The translations under genes and the position numbers were made by a program. From Deltaproteobacteria bacterium (GTDB taxonomy: Bacteria; Desulfobacterota_B; Binatia; UBA9968): a stretch of 27,256 nucleotides of DNA. Under the pieces are notes generated by a model. That model was not told the DNA's origin. It did no database searches and was given only the letters and a program-made list of their open reading frames with translations. Shown one piece after another: positions 1 to 7,055 of this stretch. The DNA is taken from contig JACPSF010000437.1 in the NCBI GenBank assembly GCA_016193385.1, positions 1-27,256 of the forward strand, given 5' to 3'. Position 1 is the first letter of the stretch, and each line of letters begins with the position of its first letter.

Positions 1-93
1 TCCCGGACAAACGGCCAGCGCATTATTCGACTGCGCTCGCGTAAAGTCAATAAGAATTAGGGTGTTGAAAAACCCTGTCTTGTCTTTCGTCTC

Positions 94-119
94 AATAGCC
101 GTCAGGCGCGGCGGCTATT
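94..119 (-). terminator. hairpin just after msrA, possible terminator
   Basis: A perfect 8-bp inverted repeat, AATAGCCG (94-101) and CGGCTATT (112-119), with a 10-nt loop begins directly beyond the msrA stop codon at 121-123. The position fits a transcription terminator for the leftward msrA gene. No clear U-tract follows on the minus strand, so a role in RNA 3'-end protection is equally possible. Confidence 0.45.
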
Positions 120-120
120 C

Positions 121-738
121 CTACTTCCGTTCCGCTCCCCAAAGTTCTTCGAGTCGCCGATCACGGCCGCAGCCGGCGCGGTAGAGCTGATAGCGTACCG
201 GGTTTTTCAGGTGGAAGTCCTGGTGATAATCCTCAGCCGGATAGAACTGTGATGCCGCAACAATTGCGGTCACGATCGGCTGTTTGAAACGGCTTTGCAG
301 AGCCTTCTTGGATTTTTCCGCCAGGCGCTTCTGCGTTTCATCTTGATAGAAGAGGACCGTCCGATACTGGTTCCCTGCGTCGCAGAACTGCGCGTTGGGC
401 GTGAGCGGATCGATATTGTGCCAGAAGACGTCGACAAGTTTTTCGTAGCTGACTTTTTTCGGATTATAAGTAACCTGCACTGCTTCGACGTGGCCGGTGG
501 TGCCTGTGACTACTTCCTCGTAGGTCGGATTCTTTTTGGTGCCGCCGGTGTAGCCGGAGATGGTCGAAAAAACGCCACCCACCTTGTCGAAGAGCAACTC
601 CACGGACCAGAAACAGCCGCCGGCAAAAATGGCCTTGGCGGTCTCTGTCCCCTTGCTATCCCGATCAGCCGCGTAGGCGATCCCTCCGAAGGCGAGAAAG
701 ATGACAGTCAATGACTTTATTAGTTTTGCGCTCTTCAT
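121..738 (-). CDS. msrA: peptide-methionine (S)-S-oxide reductase MsrA, exported
   Basis: This enzyme reduces methionine-S-sulfoxide in oxidised proteins. The 205-residue product carries the MsrA active-site motif GCFWS, with the catalytic Cys at residue 42, where most MsrAs read GCFWG. The conserved GYTGG segment follows (62-66), then a QFCDAGNQYR segment (117-126) and a C-terminal Cys at 190 that can act as a resolving cysteine. Residues 1-24 form a typical signal peptide (KSAKLIK, hydrophobic core, AYA-A), so the enzyme probably works in the periplasm. Length matches secreted MsrA proteins. It stands alone on the minus strand with a hairpin just after its stop codon. The family call is firm; export is inferred from the N-terminus. 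Confidence 0.93.
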   Translation of the reverse strand: MKSAKLIKSLTVIFLAFGGIAYAADRDSKGTETAKAIFAGGCFWSVELLFDKVGGVFSTISGYTGGTKKNPTYEEVVTGTTGHVEAVQVTYNPKKVSYEKLVDVFWHNIDPLTPNAQFCDAGNQYRTVLFYQDETQKRLAEKSKKALQSRFKQPIVTAIVAASQFYPAEDYHQDFHLKNPVRYQLYRAGCGRDRRLEELWGAERK

Positions 739-926
739 AGATCCCCCTCGATGCCCAATATACCTTGGCTGTAGTTAGAACTGAATAAGGCTTCCAATCG
801 TTCCCCGCCACGTTTTTAGAGGCTTGAGGCACGAGGCAGGAGGCGAGAAGGGCGCGGGGCCTGGCCTTTCAATCCGGACTAAGGCGGAAGGCTTGCCACG
901 GGGCGAATAGCGGCCCCTTGCAATTC

Positions 927-1784
927 TCACGCAGCAAACTTCGCCGTCGCGGTCATGGCAAGCCTGCCGTCGGCATCGAGTGCCCAGAGCGCAGCCTCGC
1001 GCCCACCGGCCGCGGGGTTTCCAGCTATCGTGAAGCTGCCGGTATCATAAATCTGGCGAAGGCTTTTAAAATCGAACGAGGCCAGCCGGCGCGCCGGCAG
1101 CTCCTTGCGGCACATCTCGATCATTAACTGTGATATGAGCGAACTCTGCACCACTAAACCAGGAAGCTTTTCGACCTTAGTGACGTAGTCCCGATCGTAG
1201 TGGATCCGGTGGCTGTTGAATCGGATAGCCGAGAAGCGGAAAAGCAAAGGCGGATTGGGCTCGATCGCCTGTCGCCAGGCTGCTTGAGCGGGAACCGGGG
1301 GAAGAGTCGTGGATGCAGCTTCGGCTCTCGCTTCGCTGAGCATAACCAAATCGCGCTCTTCCACGACGCCGAGGCCACGGCTGTTCGAAATGCTGTGCCG
1401 CTCGACGATGGTTGCCATGGCTCCGTTCGGCCCCTCGTCGATTCGAATATCGGCAATCTCGGTGACCCGCGTGATTTCGTCGCCGATCCTCAGCGGCTCA
1501 TGAAACGTAACGCGGGTGCCGCCGATCCGGCGGCGCGGCAAAGGGATGGGCGGCACGATACCGCCGCCTGAAGCCTGACCGTCCAAGCGCATCTGAGAAG
1601 GCCGGTGCGACGCCGGAAAAAACGCGCCGTACCATCCGGGCGGAATCGGCGTGCCCTTTTCCATTGGCGCATTTTCCTGCCCCAACGTAGCGGCGAATTT
1701 TAACATCGCCGAAGCCGTAACCACATCTGTGGCCGTTTCCTTTTTGCCGATATAGCTTTTAAATCTCTCCAGTGATTCCGCCAT
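927..1784 (-). CDS. hot-dog fold acyl-CoA hydratase (HTD2 / FAS1-like dehydratase family)
   Basis: The 285-residue product resembles the double hot-dog hydratases that include mesaconyl-C4-CoA and 3-methylfumaryl-CoA hydratase. An N-terminal FAS1-like dehydratase domain occupies roughly residues 1-150 and a C-terminal MaoC-like half about 165-285. The C-terminal half has the family signature FRFSAIRFNSHRIHYDRDY (182-200), where His and Asp residues are expected to form the hydration site, followed by PGLVVQSSL. Enzymes of this family hydrate or dehydrate enoyl-CoA esters of short branched dicarboxylic acids. No CoA ligase or transferase lies next to it, so the substrate cannot be read from context. 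The ATG at 1784 is the first start in frame. Confidence 0.82.
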   Translation of the reverse strand: MAESLERFKSYIGKKETATDVVTASAMLKFAATLGQENAPMEKGTPIPPGWYGAFFPASHRPSQMRLDGQASGGGIVPPIPLPRRRIGGTRVTFHEPLRIGDEITRVTEIADIRIDEGPNGAMATIVERHSISNSRGLGVVEERDLVMLSEARAEAASTTLPPVPAQAAWRQAIEPNPPLLFRFSAIRFNSHRIHYDRDYVTKVEKLPGLVVQSSLISQLMIEMCRKELPARRLASFDFKSLRQIYDTGSFTIAGNPAAGGREAALWALDADGRLAMTATAKFAA

Positions 1785-1882
1785 GGCCGAAACCTCCCTT
1801 AAGCAGCCTTTCTCGCGAAGCCTAGTCCGCCACGGTTCGCTGTGTCAAGCGTTCCTCTCCTCGCCCTTTTTTCTCCCAGAAA

Positions 1883-1911
1883 TTGCTTGAATGCGGGTAC
1901 CGTGCTATTCT
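1883..1911 (+). promoter_or_regulatory. candidate promoter of the toxin-antitoxin pair
   Basis: TTGCTT (1883-1888) and TATTCT (1906-1911) are separated by 17 nt and lie just upstream of the antitoxin gene. The -35 box is weak. The predicted start would leave only about 10 nt of leader, which still includes the GAGG ribosome site at 1918-1921. Confidence 0.3.
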
Positions 1912-1928
1912 GCTTCCGAGGTAAGACG

Positions 1929-2123
1929 ATGAACAAAAAGGAATTGATAGCCAAGGAGATCGAGCAAGTCCCAGAGCCGTTACTGGAAGAGGTGCTAGAC
2001 TTTGTCCGATTCCTCAAAAGCAAGCGAATTCAGGAAAAGCTAGAACTCAGTCTGCTAAGCGAATCCTCGCTCAAGAAAGATTGGCTGAGGCCCGAGGAAG
2101 ACGAAGCCTGGGGAGATTTGTGA
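1929..2123 (+). CDS. antitoxin, DUF2281-like, of a MazEF-type pair
   Basis: A 64-residue acidic protein begins MNKKELIAKEIEQVPEPLLE and continues with EVLDFVRFLKSKR, the helical pattern of DUF2281 antitoxins. It ends in LRPEEDEAWGDL, a disordered acidic tail of the type that wraps around MazF-like toxins. The start at 1929 is preceded by GAGG at 1918-1921, 7 nt upstream; the reading frame stays open further upstream, but without a good ribosome site. The stop TGA overlaps the GTG start of the next gene in the sequence GTGA (2120-2123), so the two are translationally coupled. Antitoxins of this kind usually repress their own promoter together with the toxin, though no operator is obvious here. 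Confidence 0.85.
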   Translation: MNKKELIAKEIEQVPEPLLEEVLDFVRFLKSKRIQEKLELSLLSESSLKKDWLRPEEDEAWGDL

Positions 2124-2440
2124 AGGGCGATGTGGTGGTCGTCCCCTTCCCCTTTTCAGACTTAACCCAGGCCAAGAGACGCCCGGCTCTGGTAGTAGCT
2201 GTATTGGAAGGAGACGATCTCCTGCTTTGTCAGATAACCAGTCAACGAGTCCGAGACAGCTATGCAATTCCCCTTGAGGACAAGGATTTCGAGACCGGTA
2301 GCCTCAGGCAAAAAAGCAATATAAGGCCAAACCGTCTATTTACAGCGGATCAGCATCTCATCCTTTACAAAGCCGGCCGTCTTAGAAACGAGAAAATAAG
2401 AGAAGTGGTCCGGAAGATTGTTGAGATCGTTCAGGGTTGA
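2120..2440 (+). CDS. MazF/PemK-family endoribonuclease toxin
   Basis: The 106-residue protein starts KGDVVVVPFPFSDLTQAKRRP and continues ALVVA, the conserved N-terminal strand-loop of MazF/PemK toxins, which cut mRNA at short sequence motifs. The segment LLLCQITSQ corresponds to the conserved Thr/Ser strand, and RPNRLFTAD matches the region that precedes the last helix. The GTG at 2120 is the best start because it overlaps the antitoxin stop by 4 nt and follows a GGGGAG site at about 2110-2115. An ATG at 2081 in the same frame would add residues that do not fit the family. The gene order, antitoxin then toxin, is standard. Confidence 0.88.
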   Translation: MKGDVVVVPFPFSDLTQAKRRPALVVAVLEGDDLLLCQITSQRVRDSYAIPLEDKDFETGSLRQKSNIRPNRLFTADQHLILYKAGRLRNEKIREVVRKIVEIVQG

Positions 2441-2497
2441 CGTGGCGGAACCAACGGCGTCGCGGCAGCATAGGCGCGAATTGCGCCACCTCAAACC

Positions 2498-2776
2498 ATG
2501 GCACATCACAAGCGTAAGCGTCCAAAGAATCGCCGGGCCGGCTGTCTCCCCTGCAAGCCGTGAAAAGTGAACGGCTTTGCTAAGGACAGGGCGGACGCCG
2601 AGCCCTTCTCTGATCACCGCCGCCGGTACTACGCTGACAGAGAACTGCAAGAGCCGCGCAGCGGGTGTTATCCCTCCGGCCCGTTGCCTGATGCCTCTCG
2701 CCTCACACCTTCGTTGCGGCGCCTGCCCGCCGACGACAGTTCACGATCACGAGCGACGAACACGATTTTCGTTTGA
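2498..2776 (+). pseudogene. small Arg/Lys-rich CxxC protein interrupted by an in-frame TGA
   Basis: Reading from ATG 2498 gives MAHHKRKRPKNRRAGCLPCK, then P and a TGA at 2561-2563, then KVNGFAKDRADAEPF and SDHRRRYYADRELQ in the same frame. This looks like a widespread small bacterial protein with an N-terminal basic stretch and a CLxCKP(W/H)K motif; TGA sits where a Trp or His codon is expected. The frame stays open to a stop at 2774-2776, but the recognisable part ends near 2655. I read it as a gene killed by a TGG-to-TGA change. A sequencing error cannot be excluded. The function of the intact family is unknown. The family match is from memory, not from a search. Confidence 0.6.
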
Positions 2777-2800
2777 CGCCTCGATTTCTGCGAGTAAAAT
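2773..2800 (+). promoter_or_regulatory. sigma70-type promoter in front of element A
   Basis: TTGACG (2773-2778) and TAAAAT (2795-2800) are separated by 16 nt. Transcription would begin near 2807, directly upstream of structured element A and the membrane protein gene at 3049. Promoters in a similar position precede elements B and C. Confidence 0.6.
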
Positions 2801-2814
2801 AGGTGGTGAATTAG

Positions 2815-2940
2815 TTCCATGGCTGGGCTTCGTCCGATCCGGTAACATCTTTGATCCCAGACCATCGCCCGGACCGGCTCCCACCAACCGGGCTTTTGTA
2901 TTCGAAAGCAGGAATGTTGCAATGCGAGGCTCGACCCTAA
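2815..2940 (+). repeat. structured element, copy A (candidate leader RNA)
   Basis: This is the most diverged plus-strand member of a four-copy family. It keeps the order of stems seen in copy B: CTGGG (2823-2827) with CCCAG (2856-2860) enclosing a small GATC/GATC hairpin; GCCCGG (2867-2872) with CCGGGC (2888-2893); and GCTTT (2892-2896) with AAAGC (2905-2909). The stem sequences differ from copies B and D at the same aligned places but still pair. The second stem is followed by TTTT, so it also resembles an intrinsic terminator. The element lies between a promoter and the gene at 3049. A further 7-bp inverted repeat, ACCCAGT (2985-2991) and ACTGGGT (3014-3020), lies between it and that gene. 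Confidence 0.6.
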
Positions 2941-3048
2941 ACGGCTCTGCGAACCGCTATTCTCCGAACCGCTTTCAAGGCTCTACCCAGTTCCTGGAGA
3001 CGTGTAAGGCACGACTGGGTCACGACGTACCATTGGCTCCGTAATCAC

Positions 3049-3669
3049 ATGAATTTTGTACCCGTTATTGGATCAATAGCTCTCTGGACAGGTGCATTTG
3101 TCGGTTTATTGAAGCTTGTTGATTGGCTTCTTTCTGCAAAGCAAAAGGAAAGATTAGCGTTTCGGGCAGCGGCGTTGTGGGTATGGCTCGACGACCAAAG
3201 GTTGGGAAGATTCGTGTCGACTGTTAGAAGCCTGCGGTCACAGCGTATTCTGTCTCTTACTGCTCATTGCATTGTCACACTGATAGTCGTTTCTTTCCTT
3301 GGGCGTGTATTTCTCGGCTGGTCTGTCCCGGTGGATATCTATATTGGGACCCCTAGGCTCTTTATTTATCAGGTTTGGATAGATGTTGCCGCTATATTTT
3401 TATCCGCCGCGCTACTTACTTTCGTTTTGCATCCTCGATTGTCAACATGGATCGCTGGGGCATCATCCCTTTCCCGCTTCTTTTACCGCGCCGGCTCGGT
3501 TGCCCTCGTCAGTTACGCCATAATGCGTTTTTATATTTGGGGACTTATGGTGATGGGGCTACCACTGGGTAATAACATATGGGATGGATCAAAATTCTTA
3601 TCTCCAGCTTCTTTCGCACCAGGAACAGTGGAAATGTACGGTGGAAAATCGGAGCACCACTTCTCATAG
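3049..3669 (+). CDS. multi-pass membrane protein of unknown function (5' part, probably frameshifted)
   Basis: The 206-residue product has likely membrane segments at about 5-27, 70-90, 108-127 and 148-170. Between the first two is a cytoplasm-like basic segment with KQKERLAFRA. I do not recognise a named function. The frame ends at 3669, but the reading frame starting at 3579 continues with further membrane segments and ends GPVLGISALLVAIGALLKVF, which looks like the natural C-terminus of the same protein. A -1 shift, equal to one missing base, somewhere in 3579-3669 would join the two into a protein of about 270 residues. The gene is preceded by a promoter and structured element A. Its base composition is AT-richer than the core genes. 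No good ribosome site precedes the ATG. Confidence 0.65.
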   Translation: MNFVPVIGSIALWTGAFVGLLKLVDWLLSAKQKERLAFRAAALWVWLDDQRLGRFVSTVRSLRSQRILSLTAHCIVTLIVVSFLGRVFLGWSVPVDIYIGTPRLFIYQVWIDVAAIFLSAALLTFVLHPRLSTWIAGASSLSRFFYRAGSVALVSYAIMRFYIWGLMVMGLPLGNNIWDGSKFLSPASFAPGTVEMYGGKSEHHFS

Positions 3670-3860
3670 AAACTTTGTTGTTAATAATCATCCTAGTTTG
3701 CTCTATTGGCTGGGTTTTACTTATCTGGTGTCTAATTTCCATTCACATCGTTGTGAAATTTCTTGTGCTTAGAATTGCGGAGCACAAAGACGGGCCGGTA
3801 TTGGGAATCAGCGCTCTGCTGGTTGCAATCGGCGCATTGCTTAAAGTATTTGGATGGTAA
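3579..3860 (+). CDS. C-terminal membrane segment, likely 3' part of the frameshifted gene at 3049
   Basis: This frame encodes 93 residues with hydrophobic segments at about 27-60 and 74-91 and the ending LRIAEHKDGPVLGISALLVA followed by a short hydrophobic tail. The ATG at 3579 has no ribosome site and lies 90 nt inside the previous frame, so independent translation is doubtful. The best reading is that it is the remainder of the membrane protein begun at 3049, separated by a frameshift. The alternatives are programmed -1 frameshifting or a genuine small overlapping membrane protein; no classical slippery heptamer is visible in the overlap. Confidence 0.55.
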   Translation: MGWIKILISSFFRTRNSGNVRWKIGAPLLIETLLLIIILVCSIGWVLLIWCLISIHIVVKFLVLRIAEHKDGPVLGISALLVAIGALLKVFGW

Positions 3861-3917
3861 GGGCTCGGTCGGGCCAGTGGCACTGGATGGGGGGGGGGTC
3901 AGCATGGGATAGTGGAG

Positions 3918-4010
3918 TCCTGGGGTCTGGCATGCGGATGGTCCTGGGGTCTGGGATGGTCCTGGGGTCTACCGTAGGCATTCGTATTGACTTATTTCGT
4001 TGACGCTGAA
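3918..4010 (+). repeat. TCCTGGGGTCT repeat cluster, copy 1
   Basis: TCCTGGGGTCT occurs three times (3918-3928, 3942-3952, 3960-3970). The last copy runs on into ACCGTAGGCATTCGTATTGAC. The same unit and a similar continuation reappear at 12102-12145, so this is a dispersed repeat and not a local duplication alone. Confidence 0.6.
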
Positions 4011-4186
4011 TACCAGAGAAAAGGGTCGCCTTGAGCTGCCCCGTAGACCCGTGATCCATGCAACCCGTCTCTGCAGTGGACGAACTGTCTTACCGCTATG
4101 AGTTAACTACGAGGGCCAAACTGTGGGCGGTCACTCATGAAAAGATTGTCAAGCGCACCTCACCTGGTCAGCATGGCAGGGAAAGG

Positions 4187-4235
4187 GGGACAGGCTGGTT
4201 TTTTAAAACTCAGAATCTGAAAAGTAGCCTGTCCC
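4187..4235. repeat. 10-bp inverted repeat GGGACAGGCT / AGCCTGTCCC
   Basis: GGGACAGGCT (4187-4196) and AGCCTGTCCC (4226-4235) pair perfectly across a 29-nt spacer that includes a T6 run. It could serve as a transcription stop facing the minus-strand DUF4145 gene, or be a REP-like element of the kind linked to single-strand transposases. No transposase is present nearby. Confidence 0.5.
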
Positions 4236-4371
4236 TCTTAATCAGTCTCTTAATCAGTTCCAAACTGTCGGGTCATAGAAGTCCAACCCCGCACCCAACT
4301 TCCCATCAAGATCCAAGATCTCACCCTCGTGGCACTCACGGCGGAGAACGGCTGGATCATGGCAGGCTATC

Positions 4372-4956
4372 TCACGAACTTGAAGGAGCCTTGGGTATAT
4401 AGCTTGGAAGTTCATAAATAAACTTCAGCAGCATTACCAGGAAGATAAGAAGGTCCTGGGCGTCTTTTTGTCCCATGAGCACGATTTCGTGATTTGCCTC
4501 GTTACCTTTGATTCGTATATAGTCTACCCAACCTTTCCCATGCGGCGGGACAAAGCCGTTGTCAGCTAAATATTCCACATACTGAATGAAACTGTCTCCT
4601 TCAGGCGCCTTCTGATCCACTGCAATGTGCATGAGCAGTTTTCGGGCAGTAAGGACTGCCGCAGTATGGGCTCCGGCAGCAGTGCAGCGACGGGCTTCAT
4701 TATAAAGTGCCTCCACCTGAGCTGGAACATTCTTTACTGCTTCACCGAACGCTACTTGAGGATGCTGCTCATTATGCGCGAAAAAGCTAGGGCGATTACA
4801 AACAGGGCAAATTCTTATGCTTACCTGATCGGAATTCCCTTCTGCCATTACGTACCCTTTGTCCGGTCCTACAGATGCATCGCAATAACCACAACGATAG
4901 GGAAACGCATTGACACCAGAACACTGGTGCCACTTACCCTGTATTCGGTCCGGCAT
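4372..4956 (-). CDS. DUF4145-domain protein with zinc-ribbon N-terminus
   Basis: The 194-residue product starts with a probable zinc ribbon, CGYC (22-25) and CPVC (50-53). It continues into an all-helical DUF4145-like domain with ALYNEARRC, ARKLLMHIAVDQ and EANHEIV. DUF4145 domains occur in restriction-modification and other defence-linked proteins and as stand-alone proteins; their biochemical role is not settled. The start at 4956 is chosen over a start at 5004 because AGGAGGG lies 5 nt upstream on the minus strand (4961-4967). It is a lone gene on its strand within an accessory stretch, which fits a defence or mobile-element role, but nothing beside it proves this. Confidence 0.8.
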   Translation of the reverse strand: MPDRIQGKWHQCSGVNAFPYRCGYCDASVGPDKGYVMAEGNSDQVSIRICPVCNRPSFFAHNEQHPQVAFGEAVKNVPAQVEALYNEARRCTAAGAHTAAVLTARKLLMHIAVDQKAPEGDSFIQYVEYLADNGFVPPHGKGWVDYIRIKGNEANHEIVLMGQKDAQDLLIFLVMLLKFIYELPSYIPKAPSSS

Positions 4957-5135
4957 TTTACCCTCCTGGGTGACGTTTTTTCTTCTTATAATGGTCCAAA
5001 ACAACGGCCCGTCGCAAGTCCTTAGGGAGCGCTCGAGTCAGGCCCAATATTCTTGGTAATCTTTCCCGAACCGCAAGCGGCAACGAATCTAAAATTCAGA
5101 GGCCCAGGGCTTCCGACTCGGGTCTTTTTTGTGGC

Positions 5136-5165
5136 TTGACACCGAAGGCCATTCTGCCCTATATA
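5136..5165 (+). promoter_or_regulatory. sigma70-type promoter in front of element B
   Basis: A perfect TTGACA (5136-5141) and TATATA (5160-5165) are separated by 18 nt. Transcription would begin near 5172, at the start of structured element B, and proceed into the membrane protein gene at 5435. Confidence 0.7.
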
Positions 5166-5175
5166 CCCGACACTT

Positions 5176-5322
5176 ACTTCGGCTGGGTGCCTTGATCCCG
5201 TCACATCTCTGATCCCACACCATTGCTCGGACCGGATCTCCCTAGCCGGGCATTGCTGTTCAAAGGCGGCAATCTGCAAGGTTGAAAAATTAAGAGTCGA
5301 TAGACCTGACCGCTCGATTCGT
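5176..5322 (+). repeat. structured element, copy B (candidate leader RNA)
   Basis: The 95 nt at 5228-5322 match 7106-7200 of copy C at 90 of 95 positions without gaps. Visible stems are TGGG (5184-5187) with CCCA (5214-5217), enclosing GATC/GATC; GCTCGG (5225-5230) with CCGGGC (5246-5251), containing one G-U pair; ATTGC (5252-5256) with GCAAT (5269-5273); and AGTCGA (5295-5300) with TCGATT (5314-5319), also with one G-U pair. The element lies between a strong promoter and the gene at 5435. It has no coding potential that continues across copies. Confidence 0.7.
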
Positions 5323-5434
5323 GACCCCTCGATTCCGCGTTTCTCATCCCTTTCTCGTCTTGCCCACGGCTTGTTTGCAACCAACAACGAATGTAAGATT
5401 GGCCGACCAAGAAAGAGAAATATTCTCAAAGACG

Positions 5435-6805
5435 ATGGATAGGGCTGATTCTTCAGAAATCGCAACGCATCTCCGGACGGTCCACTTCTCTCTAATCCTA
5501 GCCTGTATTTTGGCAGGGCTTTCCCTCTACGGTTATTCACCCAGTAAACTTAACGCCGTTCACCAACAATTCGAACATATCATGAGAATCAAAACGAATT
5601 GGATGACTTGGACAAAACGATTCGGAACAGAGCAAATTAAATGGCTCAAAGACGAGGGCCTTGCGTGGCCTGATAAGATAAGGGGCGACATTCATATTCC
5701 TTCAGAGGAACTGACGCGTGAAAACCTTCCACAGGGCGACCATGGTTGGACAGCAAGGCCCTTGTACTCTCCGATCTATCTTTATCTATCAGTAAACCTT
5801 CCTTCAGGTTCACGGCATGAAATTCTCGGTGCAGGGTGGCCTAGGGATGACGAAACAGAATTTATTCCGGGAGGCTACCATGCCGTCGGAAATCCAAGGC
5901 TTGACACCCTGGACGACTTCCGCCACTTCTGGAACGCTTCGGATAATGTGGTGGCTTTTGTTGTTAAGGATGTTTCGGAGAATGCCTACGTCGTCTCGAA
6001 CGGTGAAGTAAAAGCAGCGTTGCGTTGGATTCCGAGTCCGAAAACTCGCCAGGGAACTCAACTGAAACTCGGACGTATGAATATCGGACTTATGGAAGGT
6101 GGAGATTACTGTAAAGATGTTAAAGGGCTTTTAACATCCCATTGGAGATCGCGGTTCAATGTGCTCTTCTGTGGCCAAGCTCCGCCGAGACCAAACGAAC
6201 CGCCGTCGCAGGCCCTCGTTCTTCCTGCTAGGTACAAGGACCAACCGGTACCTGTGAACCTACGAGTCTGGCTAGCTGAACACTTCAAGTTTTCAGCTGC
6301 GGGAAGAAAATTTGAGGAGACTTTTCCGGAGCTTCACGACTTTATCAAAATGAATCCGAAAATGGAGTTTGGCGAGGTCAGCCGACTCCTTCAATCTGAA
6401 CTGCAACGGGAACGGTCAAGTGAAAAGATCGAGTTCCTTGGTTTAAGGTTTCCCGAAAGGGATTTGGCCACCTGGGGCGCAGTCATTATTGTGGTCATTC
6501 AGTTATATTTTTGGCTTCACCTTTCCGTGCTTAGCGTACGATTAACGCCTGGTGACGACTGTATGAAAGTCGCTTGGGTTGGGCTTTATCCAAATATCTC
6601 TGCTCGTTCTGTGTCGCTTCTTACCGCCTCCATACTCCCAGCCGCCGTAATAGTTTATGGGATATGGACCCTTGGATTCTCATACTCTTCACTTGTTCCT
6701 TTGACTTTCGGAATCTTATTGGCCATAGCGACTGCAGTGCTTCTACAGCGAGTGGTAAATCGGGTATCCACGTCGTCAATGCCTAACCCAAACAACAAGG
6801 TCTGA
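5435..6805 (+). CDS. large unknown membrane protein with an extracytoplasmic domain
   Basis: The protein has 456 residues from ATG 5435. One membrane segment near the N-terminus (about residues 18-35, starting HFSLILACILAGL) is followed by a hydrophilic domain of about 330 residues. Three further membrane segments near the C-terminus begin around VIIVVIQLYFWLHL, LTASILPAAVIVYG and TFGILLAIATAVLL. I do not recognise a family with an assigned function. The frame is open back to 5321, but that start lies inside structured element B. The segment from MDRADSSEIATHLRTVHFSL looks like a natural N-terminus. The ribosome site is weak (AAGAGAAA, about 5411-5418). Composition is AT-richer than the core genes, suggesting acquired DNA. 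Confidence 0.7.
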   Translation: MDRADSSEIATHLRTVHFSLILACILAGLSLYGYSPSKLNAVHQQFEHIMRIKTNWMTWTKRFGTEQIKWLKDEGLAWPDKIRGDIHIPSEELTRENLPQGDHGWTARPLYSPIYLYLSVNLPSGSRHEILGAGWPRDDETEFIPGGYHAVGNPRLDTLDDFRHFWNASDNVVAFVVKDVSENAYVVSNGEVKAALRWIPSPKTRQGTQLKLGRMNIGLMEGGDYCKDVKGLLTSHWRSRFNVLFCGQAPPRPNEPPSQALVLPARYKDQPVPVNLRVWLAEHFKFSAAGRKFEETFPELHDFIKMNPKMEFGEVSRLLQSELQRERSSEKIEFLGLRFPERDLATWGAVIIVVIQLYFWLHLSVLSVRLTPGDDCMKVAWVGLYPNISARSVSLLTASILPAAVIVYGIWTLGFSYSSLVPLTFGILLAIATAVLLQRVVNRVSTSSMPNPNNKV

Positions 6806-7012
6806 TGGGGGCAGCCCTTGGATCTTGGCATTCTCTCCGCAACATTATACAACATGGATTAATTCATTAAGCGACCACCAGGGGCATTGAATGGTTCGCC
6901 GGTCGTATGAGCGGAGTCGCTCGATACCAGGAAAAAGCGGCTCTAAGCGTAAGCGACGACGAATCGAAAAAGGCGATAGGCTTGAGGCGAGAGCTGGACT
7001 TTTAAATTCAAC

Positions 7013-7042
7013 TTGACAGCTATTGCGAACTTGCCTTATTTT
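7013..7042 (+). promoter_or_regulatory. sigma70-type promoter in front of element C
   Basis: TTGACA (7013-7018) and TATTTT (7037-7042) are separated by 18 nt, the same spacing as the element B promoter. Transcription would start near 7049, just before structured element C and the bicupin gene. Confidence 0.6.
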
Positions 7043-7055
7043 ACGCGACACCAAC

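Larger units (their letters stand above)
3861..4371. other. gene-free stretch with repeats and inverted repeats
   Basis: No credible coding sequence is present; the 114-codon frame at 4058-4402 has no ribosome site and low-complexity content. The stretch holds a palindrome CCAGTG-G-CACTGG (3874-3886), a run of ten G (about 3889-3898), three copies of TCCTGGGGTCT and one 10-bp inverted repeat, listed separately. It looks like the debris of small repeats or a lost mobile element. Confidence 0.5.

Noticed and set aside
2561..2563. TGA as a recoded or selenocysteine codon
   Set aside because: TGA ends other genes here (for example the antitoxin at 2121-2123 and the toxin at 2438-2440) and no selenocysteine insertion hairpin is evident.
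2900..2925. TTCGAAA loop resembling a tRNA T-loop in element A
   Set aside because: The flanking bases do not form a T-stem or acceptor stem, and the other copies do not keep tRNA features.
2577..3044. Open frame of 155 codons on the plus strand
   Set aside because: It crosses the broken small-protein gene, a promoter and structured element A in a different frame, has no ribosome site and no family-like sequence.
4058..4402. Open frame of 114 codons on the plus strand
   Set aside because: Low-complexity product, no ribosome site, runs through an inverted repeat and into the end of the DUF4145 gene.
6891..7016. Possible 41-codon Arg/Lys-rich protein (MVRRSYERSRSIPGKSGSKR...)
   Set aside because: No ribosome site, ends inside the promoter of element C, and the matching region before element B does not keep the frame.
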